Source: Exilibacterium tricleocarpae (GTDB lineage: Bacteria; Pseudomonadota; Gammaproteobacteria; Pseudomonadales; Cellvibrionaceae). From it: a stretch of DNA of 64,000 nt. Location: contig NZ_ML660095.1 in assembly GCF_007004655.1 (NCBI RefSeq), forward strand, positions 144,385 to 208,384, written 5' to 3'. The notes under the pieces are model-generated. The model was not told the origin of the DNA and did no database searches. It worked only from the letters and a program-made list of their open reading frames with translations. Positions 44,356 to 53,119 of this stretch are shown here, piece by piece; position 1 is the first letter of the stretch, and the number at the start of each line of letters is the position of its first letter. The translations under genes and the position numbers were made by a program.

Positions 44356-44793
44356 ATGAGTCAATCCATTTGGTTTAAAGATGCAACGCCGCAGCAGCTC
44401 AACGAGTTTGCGAAAGGCACGATATCGGATGTGCTCGGTATCGAGATTACCGAAGTCGGGCCCGATTTTGTGCGCGGCACCATGCCCGCCGATGCGCGCA
44501 CTTTCCAGCCCATGGGCAGGGTCCACGGCGGTGCCAATGTAGTGCTGGCCGAAAGCCTGGGCAGCGTGGCCGCCAATATGTTGGTCGACACCACTGAATA
44601 TTTCTGTGTCGGCCTGGAGGTCAATGCCAACCACGTGCGCGGTGTCACTGGTGGCACCGTCACCGGCACAGCCCGCCTGCTCTATCAAGGGCGCAGCACC
44701 CAGGTGTGGGAGATTCGCCTCGAGGACGAGCGCGGTAAACTGAGCTGTATCTCGCGCCTTACCATGGCCGTGGTCAAGCACGGGCAGTCTTGA
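44356..44793 (+). CDS. hotdog-fold acyl-CoA thioesterase (PaaI/YdiI-like)
   Basis: 145 residues with the hotdog signature ARTFQPMGRVHGGANVVLAESLGSVAA, in which the HGGANVVLAE segment forms the central helix and catalytic Glu of the EntH/YdiI/PaaI group. The N-terminus is short and there is no signal peptide. The start at 44356 follows GGTAGATTT. The stop codon lies within the first unit of a 21-bp tandem repeat. Confidence 0.88.
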   Translation: MSQSIWFKDATPQQLNEFAKGTISDVLGIEITEVGPDFVRGTMPADARTFQPMGRVHGGANVVLAESLGSVAANMLVDTTEYFCVGLEVNANHVRGVTGGTVTGTARLLYQGRSTQVWEIRLEDERGKLSCISRLTMAVVKHGQS

Positions 44794-44930
44794 GCTTTGT
44801 GTGGACAGTCTTGAACTTTGTGTGGACAGTCTTGAACTTTATTTGGACAGTCTTGAACTTTATTTGGACAGTCTTGAACTTTTCGCGGGCAGTCTCGAAC
44901 CTTTCGTAGACAGCCTTGAACTTCCGGGTT
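44784..44930. repeat. 21-bp tandem repeat array, seven units
   Basis: Seven units close to GACAGTCTTGAACTTTATTTG follow one another without spacers. The central four are nearly identical and the outer three diverged. The first unit overlaps the thioesterase stop. Read on the minus strand the array gives KVQDCPN-type heptads, but no start or gene context supports translation. Confidence 0.85.
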
Positions 44931-44961
44931 ACTAAAAAGTAAGCTACTTTGAGGATTAGTC

Positions 44962-45402
44962 ATGCCTTGGACCGTATACCTTTCCGGTGAAATACACACC
45001 GATTGGCGCCAGCGTATCGAAGCGGGCGCCCGAGAGCGCAAACTGCCGGTGACGTTTACCTCGGCGGTAACCGATCACGACGCCAGCGATGCTGCCGGGG
45101 ACCACCTCGGTGCGGAGGACAACGCCTTCTGGCGCGACCACAAGTCCGCCAAGGTCAATGCGATCCGCACCAAAACCCTGATCGAACAGGCAGACCTGGT
45201 GGTAGTGCGCTTCGGCGACCGGTACAAGCAGTGGAATGCCGCCTTCGACGCCGGCTACTGCGCAGCTCTCGGCAAGCCTTATATCACCTTGCACGACGAG
45301 GCTCTGGTTCACCCTCTGAAAGAGGTGGACGCCACCGCACTGGCCTGGGCCCGCACGCCGGAGCAGGTGGCGGATATCCTCGCGTATATCATCACTGCAT
45401 AG
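44962..45402 (+). CDS. ytoQ: YtoQ-family protein
   Basis: 146 residues of the YtoQ family, related to nucleoside 2-deoxyribosyltransferases. Recognisable blocks are YLSGEIHTDWRQRI at the N-terminus, VTDHDASDAAGDHLGAE, LIEQADLVVVRFGDRYKQWNAAFDAGY and KPYITLHDEALVHPLKE. The physiological substrate is unknown. Start ATG 44962, with GAGGATTAG upstream. It overlaps the 3' end of the convergent kinase gene. Confidence 0.88.
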   Translation: MPWTVYLSGEIHTDWRQRIEAGARERKLPVTFTSAVTDHDASDAAGDHLGAEDNAFWRDHKSAKVNAIRTKTLIEQADLVVVRFGDRYKQWNAAFDAGYCAALGKPYITLHDEALVHPLKEVDATALAWARTPEQVADILAYIITA

Positions 45403-47041
45403 GCGTCACTGTATCGGCTTGGTAACCGGCCTGTTCTACCGGCAGTACGATCGAGAACACGGTACCTTTGCCGGGCGCGCTTTTGACGTCGATTTTGCCG
45501 CTATGGCTGTGGATGATCTCCTGTACGATATGCAGCCCCAACCCGGTTCCCTCACCGACATCCTTGGTGGTAAAGAAGGGGTCGAAAATTTTGACCAGTG
45601 TATCCTCAGGCATGCCGCAGCCGTTGTCCTTGACCTGTAGCCACACCCGCCGGTCTTTGGCGCCGGTGGCCAGGGTGATCTGGCCGCCGCCGTTGAGTGC
45701 GTGAGAGGCGTTGACCAAAAGGTTTAAAAACACTTGGGAGAGCTTGTCACCCTCGGCGATTATTACCGGTATCTTGCCGAGCCGGGTAACCACTTTGGTA
45801 TCCGGTGACAGCTGGTTGGCGACGATGCGCAGCGCCTGTTGGACCAGGTCATTGATATTGACCTGGGTGTAACCGTTGTTATTGACATGTGAAAAACCGT
45901 AAAGGTCTTTCACGATGCCCTGGATGCGTACTGCCCCGTCGACTGCGTCCTTCAGGATTTCCTGGCTGTCGGGTATCAGAAACTCAAAGTCTTCCTCCTC
46001 GTGCAAGGTGCGCAGTTCCTGTAAGTGGGTGCCCGCCGTTTGCGGGGCGTCGGCGGCGGCTTGAAAGAGAGCTTCCTGGCCCGCTATGGCGCGCTTGAAC
46101 GCATCAAAGTACCTTGTCAGTGTAGAGAGATTGCTTTTTATGTAACTCATTGGATTGTTGATTTCATGGGCGATACCGGCCGCCAGTTGGCCGATGGAGG
46201 ACAACTTTTCCGCCTGGATCAGTTGCAGGCGGGTATCTTGCAGCTCCTGCAGGTTTTCCTCCAGTTCCGTTTTCTTTTTTTCCACCTGGTTTTTGGCTTT
46301 GGCAAGACGGGCAGTGAAGTTGTGCAGGCCTTTACTGAGTGCGACAATTTCCCGCGGTGCTTTGCCGATCAGGAAGATCGAGTCGTCGGAAAACTTGTTC
46401 TGGGCTGTTTGCGCCGATAGTACTTCCAGTGGCCTTACAATGCTTTTATTTAACCAGAGCCATGCCAGCAGCATGACCAGAATATAAAGGCTGCAGCTTA
46501 TCCCCAGGACGAATTGCAATCGTCTGTTGGCGCCGGCCAGCAATGAGGTGTCCATTTGCAACTGTTGGGCAACCGTGCTGTCGAGCTGATCCAATTGGTC
46601 AATTAATGAAGCGGTGATGGCATCCGTGCGGGTGACGGATTCGTTCCATGCATCACTGTCGGGGTCTGCCTGGATGGCCGCCTCGCCGGTCAGTGCGACA
46701 ACCGCGCGGATCGATTCGGGTAGCGTTGCCGCCAGCGTACTGATATCGGGGTTGTCCAGTTCCTCGAATTGTCGACTGATGGCCACCAGTTGTTCGGCCT
46801 GGGTGGAGATGCCACCGACCAGGTAACTCTGTTGATACCCGAAAAACAAATCGATGGTGGTCAGCCACTGCGCGCTCATTAACTGCAAGTGACGATTGTC
46901 CCGCTGTGCGAGTTGGCTCAACTCGGCCTGTTTTTGCAGCGCTGCGATCTGCTGGTACTGGGCGGATACCAAGCCAAATACCAGCGCCGCACCGGCGACA
47001 CAGGTGCCGATCACGATCAGCGTTTGCAAGGATATCCGCAT
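45392..47041 (-). CDS. membrane-bound sensor histidine kinase, last gene of a c-di-GMP signalling operon
   Basis: 549 residues. Membrane segment 1 (about 7-27), a periplasmic helical sensor of about 145 residues, membrane segment 2 (about 178-198), HAMP-like linker, coiled coil (about 250-280), then phospho-acceptor His in GIAHEINNPMSYIKSN and ATP boxes (DNGCGMPEDT, GEGTGLGLHI). The catalytic half closely resembles the kinase at 53120-54094. There is no receiver domain, so it should phosphorylate separate response regulators such as the REC-HD-GYP and REC-EAL proteins upstream in the same operon (inference). Confidence 0.88.
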   Translation of the reverse strand: MRISLQTLIVIGTCVAGAALVFGLVSAQYQQIAALQKQAELSQLAQRDNRHLQLMSAQWLTTIDLFFGYQQSYLVGGISTQAEQLVAISRQFEELDNPDISTLAATLPESIRAVVALTGEAAIQADPDSDAWNESVTRTDAITASLIDQLDQLDSTVAQQLQMDTSLLAGANRRLQFVLGISCSLYILVMLLAWLWLNKSIVRPLEVLSAQTAQNKFSDDSIFLIGKAPREIVALSKGLHNFTARLAKAKNQVEKKKTELEENLQELQDTRLQLIQAEKLSSIGQLAAGIAHEINNPMSYIKSNLSTLTRYFDAFKRAIAGQEALFQAAADAPQTAGTHLQELRTLHEEEDFEFLIPDSQEILKDAVDGAVRIQGIVKDLYGFSHVNNNGYTQVNINDLVQQALRIVANQLSPDTKVVTRLGKIPVIIAEGDKLSQVFLNLLVNASHALNGGGQITLATGAKDRRVWLQVKDNGCGMPEDTLVKIFDPFFTTKDVGEGTGLGLHIVQEIIHSHSGKIDVKSAPGKGTVFSIVLPVEQAGYQADTVTPMQ

Positions 47042-47108
47042 ATGATATTTCCCGTTACCTGCCGTGCTCGGCCTTATCCAGTATCTGCACCTGGTTGGTC
47101 CGGGGTGA

Positions 47109-48152
47109 TCACTGCTTGAGGCTTGCCATGGTTGCCAGGGTCGCTTCCAGGGCCATCAACTCGGCCCGGTTGGCGCATTGCTGAGATGTCGAGAAAGACC
47201 TGCCGATGGTCGCGTCGAAGACCTCGCCCACTTGAGCGGTGGGCCAGCCGCCGTCGCTGGCAACCCGGGTGATTGCCGCGGCTTTATCGATTGCCCACCA
47301 TACCGGATAGGCCTGGCCGTCAATGGTATGAGGCGCATGAAACACCGCGCCGAGTAGTTGGCCCTGCCGATCATAAGCCTTGGCCAACTGCGCGTGTTCA
47401 AAGTGAATCCCGATGCCGGAGTTACTGGTTTTGTGTGCGAGGTCTTGCGCCGTGACGGTGGTATAGAAGTCCGGCACCAACTCGACATTGGTGGCAGCAT
47501 TGAATGCCTGGCGGGCCCGCGCCAGCATTTGCGCCTCGGCGACTTCCGCTCCCCAGACGTACTGAGTCACCAGTGTGGTCTTCAACCCGCAGCGCAGGAT
47601 GGCGCTGGCCAGGGGTTCAGCCTTGGCCGGCAGGGTCATGCCGGTTGTATCCAGTGAGAGGCTGTCATCAGCCAGCATGTGTTTTAGCTCGGCGTAAGAC
47701 TTGCCGAAAAAGTTCTTTCGAAACTCTATGGCTGCTACGGACTTACACTGGCTGCTGCGGCAGCGCTGCATATGGAAATCCTTGATGTTTAGATTGAGGT
47801 CCAGAGCCCAAGCCACCTCTACCAATCCCCATTGACTTTGCTCCGAGCGCGAGTGCACGAAACCCAGGGGCAGGTTGTTTTTGACAGCGACATACAAGGT
47901 ATGGCGGCCGAGTTCGCCGAAATGCAGTGTGTTGGGCGGTAGTTCTCTCGACACTTGCTTGCGCACGGACTGGTCGACCACCCGCACAATGGATTTATAG
48001 TTGTCCGCTTCGGGAAAGAGTTTATTGATGCTGGCAACGGGATCGCGCAGTGAGCAGTAGGCTTGCGCGGTGCTGGTGTCAGCGCCCGCGACAAGCATTA
48101 GTGTAACGAGTGCGCCGACCAGGTGCGGAACTGAGAGATGGCGAGTAAACAT
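47109..48152 (-). CDS. secreted protein of unknown function
   Basis: 347 residues with a signal peptide (cleavage likely after STAQA, about residue 31). The mature N-terminal half has a segment (INKLFPEADNYKSIV and LPLGFVHSRSEQSQWGLVEVAWALDLNLNIKDFHMQRC) that faintly recalls FMN-binding domains of NosR/RnfG type, but this is weak. Two cysteine pairs occur (QRCRSSQC and a lone LRCG). It sits between an outer-membrane barrel and a membrane kinase, so a periplasmic ligand-binding role is possible; no function is assigned. Confidence 0.65.
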   Translation of the reverse strand: MFTRHLSVPHLVGALVTLMLVAGADTSTAQAYCSLRDPVASINKLFPEADNYKSIVRVVDQSVRKQVSRELPPNTLHFGELGRHTLYVAVKNNLPLGFVHSRSEQSQWGLVEVAWALDLNLNIKDFHMQRCRSSQCKSVAAIEFRKNFFGKSYAELKHMLADDSLSLDTTGMTLPAKAEPLASAILRCGLKTTLVTQYVWGAEVAEAQMLARARQAFNAATNVELVPDFYTTVTAQDLAHKTSNSGIGIHFEHAQLAKAYDRQGQLLGAVFHAPHTIDGQAYPVWWAIDKAAAITRVASDGGWPTAQVGEVFDATIGRSFSTSQQCANRAELMALEATLATMASLKQ

Positions 48153-48182
48153 AATGCCTCCTTAGCTGAATCGAGAGCTTGT

Positions 48183-49214
48183 TTAAAACCGATAGCGGAG
48201 TTGTAGACTGAGAACACGATCTTCTCTGGCACCCTGAAAGGTCGACAGATCGGCCTGATATTGCGCACTTAACGCCCAGTGGTTGTCGGGAGTGAAACGA
48301 ACACCGACGGCGCTTTGCACAGCGCGATCTCGGCCTTGGTTGTCGACATCGACGGAAAAATAGCGGGTTTGTATATAGGCCAGCCACTGCTCCGATGGGC
48401 TGCGCCGGTTGATCTCGAGCAGACCGTTGAGCACGTCCTGCTCATTGGTATCGCCCGCCGAGACTTCGCTGAACAGCGCCCAGAGGCCCACATACCACTG
48501 TGCATCGATGCCGAAACGGTTGCGGGTGGTTTCTCCAAGCTCGCTGGTATAGGCGGACAGGCCCCAGACCAGGTTTTTACTGCGATCGGTGCCGACTCTG
48601 CCCGCGTACACGAAATCACCGTTGTCGCGATGCCAGGTCTGCCCGCCGCCCCGGGTGGCTGCCACCTCGTACTCCAAGTTGGAAGTCTCGCCATTGACGG
48701 ATATGCCCCAGTCAGCTTTTACACCGAGATTGGGACCATGAGTGTAATTTCTGAGAGTGCCGTTGGTAGTGATGATATGCTCGATACCGAAAGGTATCTC
48801 GAAGTGTCCGATGCGCACCCGGGGTTTGTTGATACCGAACCCGGAGTAGTTAAAGTTAAAGATGCGATATACCAGGCGGTTGTCATCTTCGTCGTCGAAG
48901 AAGCCCGGGTGTTTGACAATATTATTGTTGTCAGTCCAGTAAGCCTGAGTCGTTAGAGTCCCGATATCGCCATTTTCGCCGGAAAAGACTTTATGCAGAT
49001 CCAGGCCAACTACAGTGCTGTTGCCTGTGGTATCGGCCAGGCTGTAGCGGACACTGCGAGAGCTGACATCGAGGGTAAGCCGCAGGTTGTCAGAGTAGTC
49101 ACCGCTCCAGCCCGTCGTGCTCATACAACCCAGGGCAACAATACAAGCGCTTTGTGCAATGCATGCTCTCACTTTGGGGTGGTTAATTTTTATCCAATAT
49201 TTTTCACAAGCCAT
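48183..49214 (-). CDS. outer-membrane beta-barrel protein
   Basis: 343 residues. A signal peptide (hydrophobic region about 18-35), then alternating amphipathic strands (LRLTLDVSSRSVRYSLAD, GTLTTQAYWTD, RIGHFEIPFGIEHIITTNGT) and a terminal LSLQLRYRF ending in Phe, the barrel-assembly signature. The RIGHFEIPFG element resembles phosphate-selective-porin-like or other porin barrels. Start at ATG 49214 after CGGAGGG. It lies in the middle of a signalling operon, 48 bp after the REC-HD-GYP gene. Confidence 0.78.
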   Translation of the reverse strand: MACEKYWIKINHPKVRACIAQSACIVALGCMSTTGWSGDYSDNLRLTLDVSSRSVRYSLADTTGNSTVVGLDLHKVFSGENGDIGTLTTQAYWTDNNNIVKHPGFFDDEDDNRLVYRIFNFNYSGFGINKPRVRIGHFEIPFGIEHIITTNGTLRNYTHGPNLGVKADWGISVNGETSNLEYEVAATRGGGQTWHRDNGDFVYAGRVGTDRSKNLVWGLSAYTSELGETTRNRFGIDAQWYVGLWALFSEVSAGDTNEQDVLNGLLEINRRSPSEQWLAYIQTRYFSVDVDNQGRDRAVQSAVGVRFTPDNHWALSAQYQADLSTFQGAREDRVLSLQLRYRF

Positions 49215-49262
49215 AGGTTGCCCTCCGTTATATAACGACACGGTAGTAAAGGAGTTAATGGT

Positions 49263-50621
49263 TTAGGTTGCTGTGGTATCTAGCTGCTCGGCTTCACTCT
49301 GTTGTTCGGACTGTTCGGGGGCTATTACACTGAAACTCAGCTTGCTCTCGGAATCCACTTCAAATTGGCGCAGTTTGGCAATCGTTTTGTCGGTCAGTTC
49401 GGTGCCTTTGGCCAACAACAAAAGACCGGCTTCGGAAATCAGGTCTTCGCTCAGCGTCATCTCCGCTTGCAGTTCTGAAGCGGTGACGTTGAGGACAACC
49501 TGGTGATGTGTTTGCGGTTGGTTCTTGAGCATGGCCAGCAGGACTTCAACCACCTGGGCGTCATAGCGTTTGCCGCTCTGTTCCTGCAGATAGCGCAATG
49601 CCGGCTCAGACCCGGCAATGGATTTGACCAGTCGGCCGTTTTCGAGGTCGTGAAAGTCGCTCACCACTGCCAGTATTCGCGCTCCCATCGGTAACATGTC
49701 GCCGCTGAGGCCGTTTGGAAACCCTTTGCCGTCTACCCGTTCGTGGTGCCAGCGGATCAGGCGCGAGGCCGATTGTAACCCGGGTGCGTTGGCGAGGGCG
49801 GCCTCGCCGATGATGCAGTGTTTTTTGTAGAGCGCCAGTTCCTTGTCAGTCAGTTCATCCACGGCTTTCTGGCGTACCTGATCCGGCAGACTCAACATGC
49901 CGATATCGTGCAGCAGTCCCGCTGTATGCAGATCCGTAATATTGTCGGAGCTTAGTTCCATCTGCTTGCCGATGCTGACTGCGATCTTGGCCACCAGGCG
50001 GCTGTGGTTGGAGTGTTTGCCTTCGCGCCATTCGATAATGTGGGCGAGTATTTCCAGGCTGTCCTGAAAATTCTGTTCCAACTGCTTATGGGTGGCGGTC
50101 AACAGCGATATCGCCTGTTCGGTTTCGATGGTGCGTTCTTTTACCTTTAGATCGAGATTGTCGTTCAGCTCCTTGAGTTTTTTATTTTGATGGCGGGTGA
50201 GCAGCTGCAGTCGCAGCCGCTCGTCTTCCTGCTTTTTGGCCCGGATAGCGTTTTCCAACAATTCGCCGAGCACATTGTCGTCCCACGGCTTGTGCATGTA
50301 GTTGTATACCTTTGCCGCGTTGACCGCCTCGGCCACGGCATCGATATCGGCATAGCCGGTCAGCAATATGCGGATGGCGCTGGGTTGCTTCGCTCGAGCC
50401 TGGGTGAGAAACTCCGCGCCGTTCATTTGCGGCATACGCATATCCGAGACGATAACGTCGACCTTGTGTTCATCCAGCAGTGCCAGGCCCTCGGCACCGC
50501 CGGGTGCCTTCAGCGTATTCCAGCCGCGGGAGCGGCAGAACCGGGTAAGTGCGTCGAGAATCGGCTTTTCGTCGTCGACAAACAATAACAGCGGTTTTTT
50601 GGGTTTGGTTTTACTTTCCAC
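49263..50621 (-). CDS. response regulator with HD-GYP phosphodiesterase domain
   Basis: 452 residues. Receiver (LLLFVDDEKPILDAL, phospho-acceptor Asp in VIVSDMRMPQMNG, MHKPW), a coiled-coil linker, then HD-GYP with LLHDIGM and HHERVDGKGFPNG, where Tyr of GYP is Phe. The metal-binding His/Asp residues that I can place are present, so c-di-GMP hydrolysis is plausible. The C-terminal 80 residues are acidic (SEQQSEAEQLDTT). GTG at 50621 behind GAAGGAGGG is preferred; a longer in-frame reading would run into the upstream REC-EAL gene. Shewanella HnoD is a degenerate HD-GYP protein in a comparable network. Confidence 0.9.
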   Translation of the reverse strand: MESKTKPKKPLLLFVDDEKPILDALTRFCRSRGWNTLKAPGGAEGLALLDEHKVDVIVSDMRMPQMNGAEFLTQARAKQPSAIRILLTGYADIDAVAEAVNAAKVYNYMHKPWDDNVLGELLENAIRAKKQEDERLRLQLLTRHQNKKLKELNDNLDLKVKERTIETEQAISLLTATHKQLEQNFQDSLEILAHIIEWREGKHSNHSRLVAKIAVSIGKQMELSSDNITDLHTAGLLHDIGMLSLPDQVRQKAVDELTDKELALYKKHCIIGEAALANAPGLQSASRLIRWHHERVDGKGFPNGLSGDMLPMGARILAVVSDFHDLENGRLVKSIAGSEPALRYLQEQSGKRYDAQVVEVLLAMLKNQPQTHHQVVLNVTASELQAEMTLSEDLISEAGLLLLAKGTELTDKTIAKLRQFEVDSESKLSFSVIAPEQSEQQSEAEQLDTTAT

Positions 50622-50689
50622 CGGCCAAAGCCCTCCTTCGTTAATTACAGCATAGCTGGATTTTGTCCAACTGCCCGTGCGGCCGGCCT

Positions 50690-52366
50690 TTATTGCTTGG
50701 TAAGATCGAACAGCCGGGGTAGCTGACGCTCTATCTGCACACTGCTGCCGATTGAGCCGAGGGCCTCCCCCTGAAAATAGTCGCCGATTGCCAGCCACTC
50801 GGGCGGCGGGTGCGGCGTATCGATATCGGAAATAATGATTTTGGCGCCATTCTGACGGGCAACTTCTACCGTTTGCCGTGCGCTTTCACCAGTCGGATGC
50901 AGGTTCCGATGCAGGCGCAGATAGGAGATAGGCAGTATCTCGAATAAACCGCTATCGCTGCTTTTACCGTCGAAACCGTCGATGCAGAGCTTTATGCCCA
51001 GGCGGTGCATAACCATCAGGTTATGGCGAATTTTTTTGGTCGCCTGCCTCAGGCCGGCCTCGGTAAAAGTGAGAATCAATGCCTGTGTCGGTACCCCGAA
51101 AGAATGGGCGGCTTGTTGAATAATGACCGGTGTGGACGGTGTCGCCAACATACGGTCAGACAGGCGCTGCAGCAGTCGGATTTGGTTGCAACCACGCCGG
51201 CGCCAGCGGCTGAGCTGGGCATAGGCATTGCAGAGGTACCAGGGGCAGAGCACCTGATGGGTGCCACACAAGTCGGTGAGTTTGAACAGGTCGTCCTGTC
51301 CGGTCTCAGAGCAGTCGGGCCAGTGCAGCAGGCTTTCGACAATGCTGATACGACCCCCGGCGGCGTCGATTACAGGCTGGTATTGCACATTTACCTGGTC
51401 GGCTCTGATGGCTTTGTGGAACTGCGCGGCCAGGACCGCCTGTTTGTGGCACCATTGAACCCCCGCCTGGTCGTCACATTCAAACAAATTGCCGTTGTGG
51501 CGACTGCTGTCGAGGGCGGCCTCGGCATTGGCAAGCATCTTTTCCGCACTGACAGCCGTGCCCGGGCTGCAGCCGCCCATATGCCAGTCGATTGCTATAT
51601 CCATGCCCTTGAACGTGAACGGACAGAGAAACGCCCGCTCGACTTTCAATGCCTGGTGGGTCAGGCTGGTATTGTCGGTGTGCTCAAACAAGGCGGTGGT
51701 AAAGCGACGGTGGCCGGTGCGTGCCAGCGGTGCGCCCGGGGGCAGATATTGGCGCAGTCGGTCAACGATATGGTGCAGCAACGGGGAGAAGACCCCGGGT
51801 TGCAACTGCGATGCGGCGGGCGTCCGGATTGTAAACTCCAAGGTGAGAACCTGGGGCGGCAGTTGCACACTGGAGCCCGTACGCATGGATCGGTCGATGT
51901 GTGCGATCAGTGCCGGCTTGGTCAACAGTTTGGCCGTCGACTCAATGTCGTCCTCCCGCACTTCCGCGTGTTGTAACGACGGTAACGACGGTAACGACTG
52001 TAACGGCAGTAAAGACAGGCGAATTAATTTTTTTAGCTCGTCATCCCGCCACGGCTTGGATAGAAAGCGAAACAGCTCCGCGTCGTTGACAGCCCGGGTC
52101 AGGGTGTCGAAATCACTGTAGCCCGACACCATGATTCTGGCGGTATCCGGATAAGATTGGCGGGCCAGGCAGAGCAGGTCGATGCCGGACATCTGCGGCA
52201 TTCGTTGGTCCGTCACGATAACGTCCACCGTCCGGGCGGCCAGGACCTCCAGGGCGCTTTCGCCGCAGTCGGCCTCCAAAATCCGGTAACCCTCATCGCG
52301 CAGGGAACGGCGCATGGCTTTGCGCACCGCCGTATCGTCGTCTACAAGCAAGAGAGTGTTGTTCAT
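50690..52366 (-). CDS. response regulator with degenerate GGDEF-like and EAL domains
   Basis: 558 residues. Receiver (LLLVDDDTAVRKAMRRS, phospho-acceptor Asp in VIVTDQRMPQMSG, LSKPW). A linker of 9-bp DNA repeats (SLPSLPSLQH) follows, then a region of GGDEF-like spacing without the GGDEF signature, and an EAL domain whose motif is VESLLHW. Catalytic positions are eroded: DDFGTG reads DGFDGK, ExE is TEAGL, and the final QGY reads QGE. Probably a c-di-GMP-binding or regulatory protein rather than an active enzyme. Its receiver is close to that of the protein at 54715-55935, indicating duplication. It shares the upstream 49-bp element. Confidence 0.85.
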   Translation of the reverse strand: MNNTLLLVDDDTAVRKAMRRSLRDEGYRILEADCGESALEVLAARTVDVIVTDQRMPQMSGIDLLCLARQSYPDTARIMVSGYSDFDTLTRAVNDAELFRFLSKPWRDDELKKLIRLSLLPLQSLPSLPSLQHAEVREDDIESTAKLLTKPALIAHIDRSMRTGSSVQLPPQVLTLEFTIRTPAASQLQPGVFSPLLHHIVDRLRQYLPPGAPLARTGHRRFTTALFEHTDNTSLTHQALKVERAFLCPFTFKGMDIAIDWHMGGCSPGTAVSAEKMLANAEAALDSSRHNGNLFECDDQAGVQWCHKQAVLAAQFHKAIRADQVNVQYQPVIDAAGGRISIVESLLHWPDCSETGQDDLFKLTDLCGTHQVLCPWYLCNAYAQLSRWRRRGCNQIRLLQRLSDRMLATPSTPVIIQQAAHSFGVPTQALILTFTEAGLRQATKKIRHNLMVMHRLGIKLCIDGFDGKSSDSGLFEILPISYLRLHRNLHPTGESARQTVEVARQNGAKIIISDIDTPHPPPEWLAIGDYFQGEALGSIGSSVQIERQLPRLFDLTKQ

Positions 52367-52423
52367 TGTCTGGCTCCGCCCTGTCGAAGTTTTGCGGTAT
52401 CTGTGAAGTGATTCACATAATTT

Positions 52424-52472
52424 GCATATACTGTATAACTTGAATTTGTTGAATATCCAAAATAATTGTTAG
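52424..52472. promoter_or_regulatory. 49-bp element shared with 56004-56052 (copy 1)
   Basis: Begins GCATATACTGTATAACTTGA and ends AAATAATTGTTAG, matching the copy at 56004-56052 at about four fifths of positions with identical length and no gaps. It lies in the 160-bp divergent region between a REC-EAL gene (minus) and the HTH-REC gene (plus), so it may serve both. It is AT-rich and probably contains the promoter. Confidence 0.75.
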
Positions 52473-52526
52473 AACTAACATATTCGGTATACTGGTCGCT
52501 AAAGCATAAAGCGCGGGATCACTGGG

Positions 52527-53102
52527 ATGACCACACAGCCAAAATCGCTCACTACCGGTCAGGCGGCGGCTTTTTGCAGCGTCAGTCTGCGCACCGTTAT
52601 CAACTGGATTAACCGCGGGTTGCTGGCGGCGCACAAACTGCCCGGTCGCGGGGACCACCGCATTCAACCGCAGGACCTGGTGCAGTTTATGCGCACCAAT
52701 GATATGCCGGTCCCGCAAGCCCTGCTCGACGGCGCCCAAAGCGAGACCCGGGTGGCTCTGGTAGTGGATGATGATGGGGCCATGGCTCGTTCCATCAGCC
52801 GCGTATTGCGCCAGGCGGGTTTTGAGGTCACAGCGGTTCACAATGGTTTTGAGGCCGGTATGGCGCTGATGCGTTTGCGCCCGCAACTGATGACCCTGGA
52901 TTTGCAGATGCCGGGGTTGTCCGGGTTCGAAGTACTCGCGCAAATGCGGGAGCAGGGCCTGACAGAGACACGGGTAATAGTGATTTCCGGCATGGACGCC
53001 GGCAGCCGGGCGCGGGCTGGCGAGGCCGGTGCCGCGGCAGTGCTGGCGAAGCCTTTTGATGAGAGTGAACTGATTGCGTGTGCGAAGCAGCTGGCCGTAT
53101 GA
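52527..53102 (+). CDS. HTH (MerR/excisionase-like) protein with C-terminal receiver domain
   Basis: 191 residues. The N-terminal 60 residues form an excisionase/MerR-type helix-turn-helix (SLTTGQAAAFCSVSLRTVINWINRGLL, then GDHRIQPQDLVQFM). A receiver domain follows (ALVVDDDGAMARSISRVL, Asp in MTLDLQMPGLSG, AKPF). This inverts the usual receiver-then-HTH order. In Shewanella the H-NOX kinase also signals to an HTH-containing regulator, HnoC; equivalence here is inferred. Divergent from a REC-EAL gene over the shared 49-bp element and convergent with the H-NOX kinase. Confidence 0.88.
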   Translation: MTTQPKSLTTGQAAAFCSVSLRTVINWINRGLLAAHKLPGRGDHRIQPQDLVQFMRTNDMPVPQALLDGAQSETRVALVVDDDGAMARSISRVLRQAGFEVTAVHNGFEAGMALMRLRPQLMTLDLQMPGLSGFEVLAQMREQGLTETRVIVISGMDAGSRARAGEAGAAAVLAKPFDESELIACAKQLAV

Positions 53103-53119
53103 TGCCTGTCTGCTTGATT

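Noticed and set aside
44784-44930. CRISPR array
   Set aside because: The units are contiguous with no spacers and no cas genes are present.
44685-45041. Minus-strand frame encoding repeated KVQDCPN heptads
   Set aside because: It is produced by the 21-bp repeat being a multiple of three; no ribosome-binding site, and it overlaps two well-supported genes.
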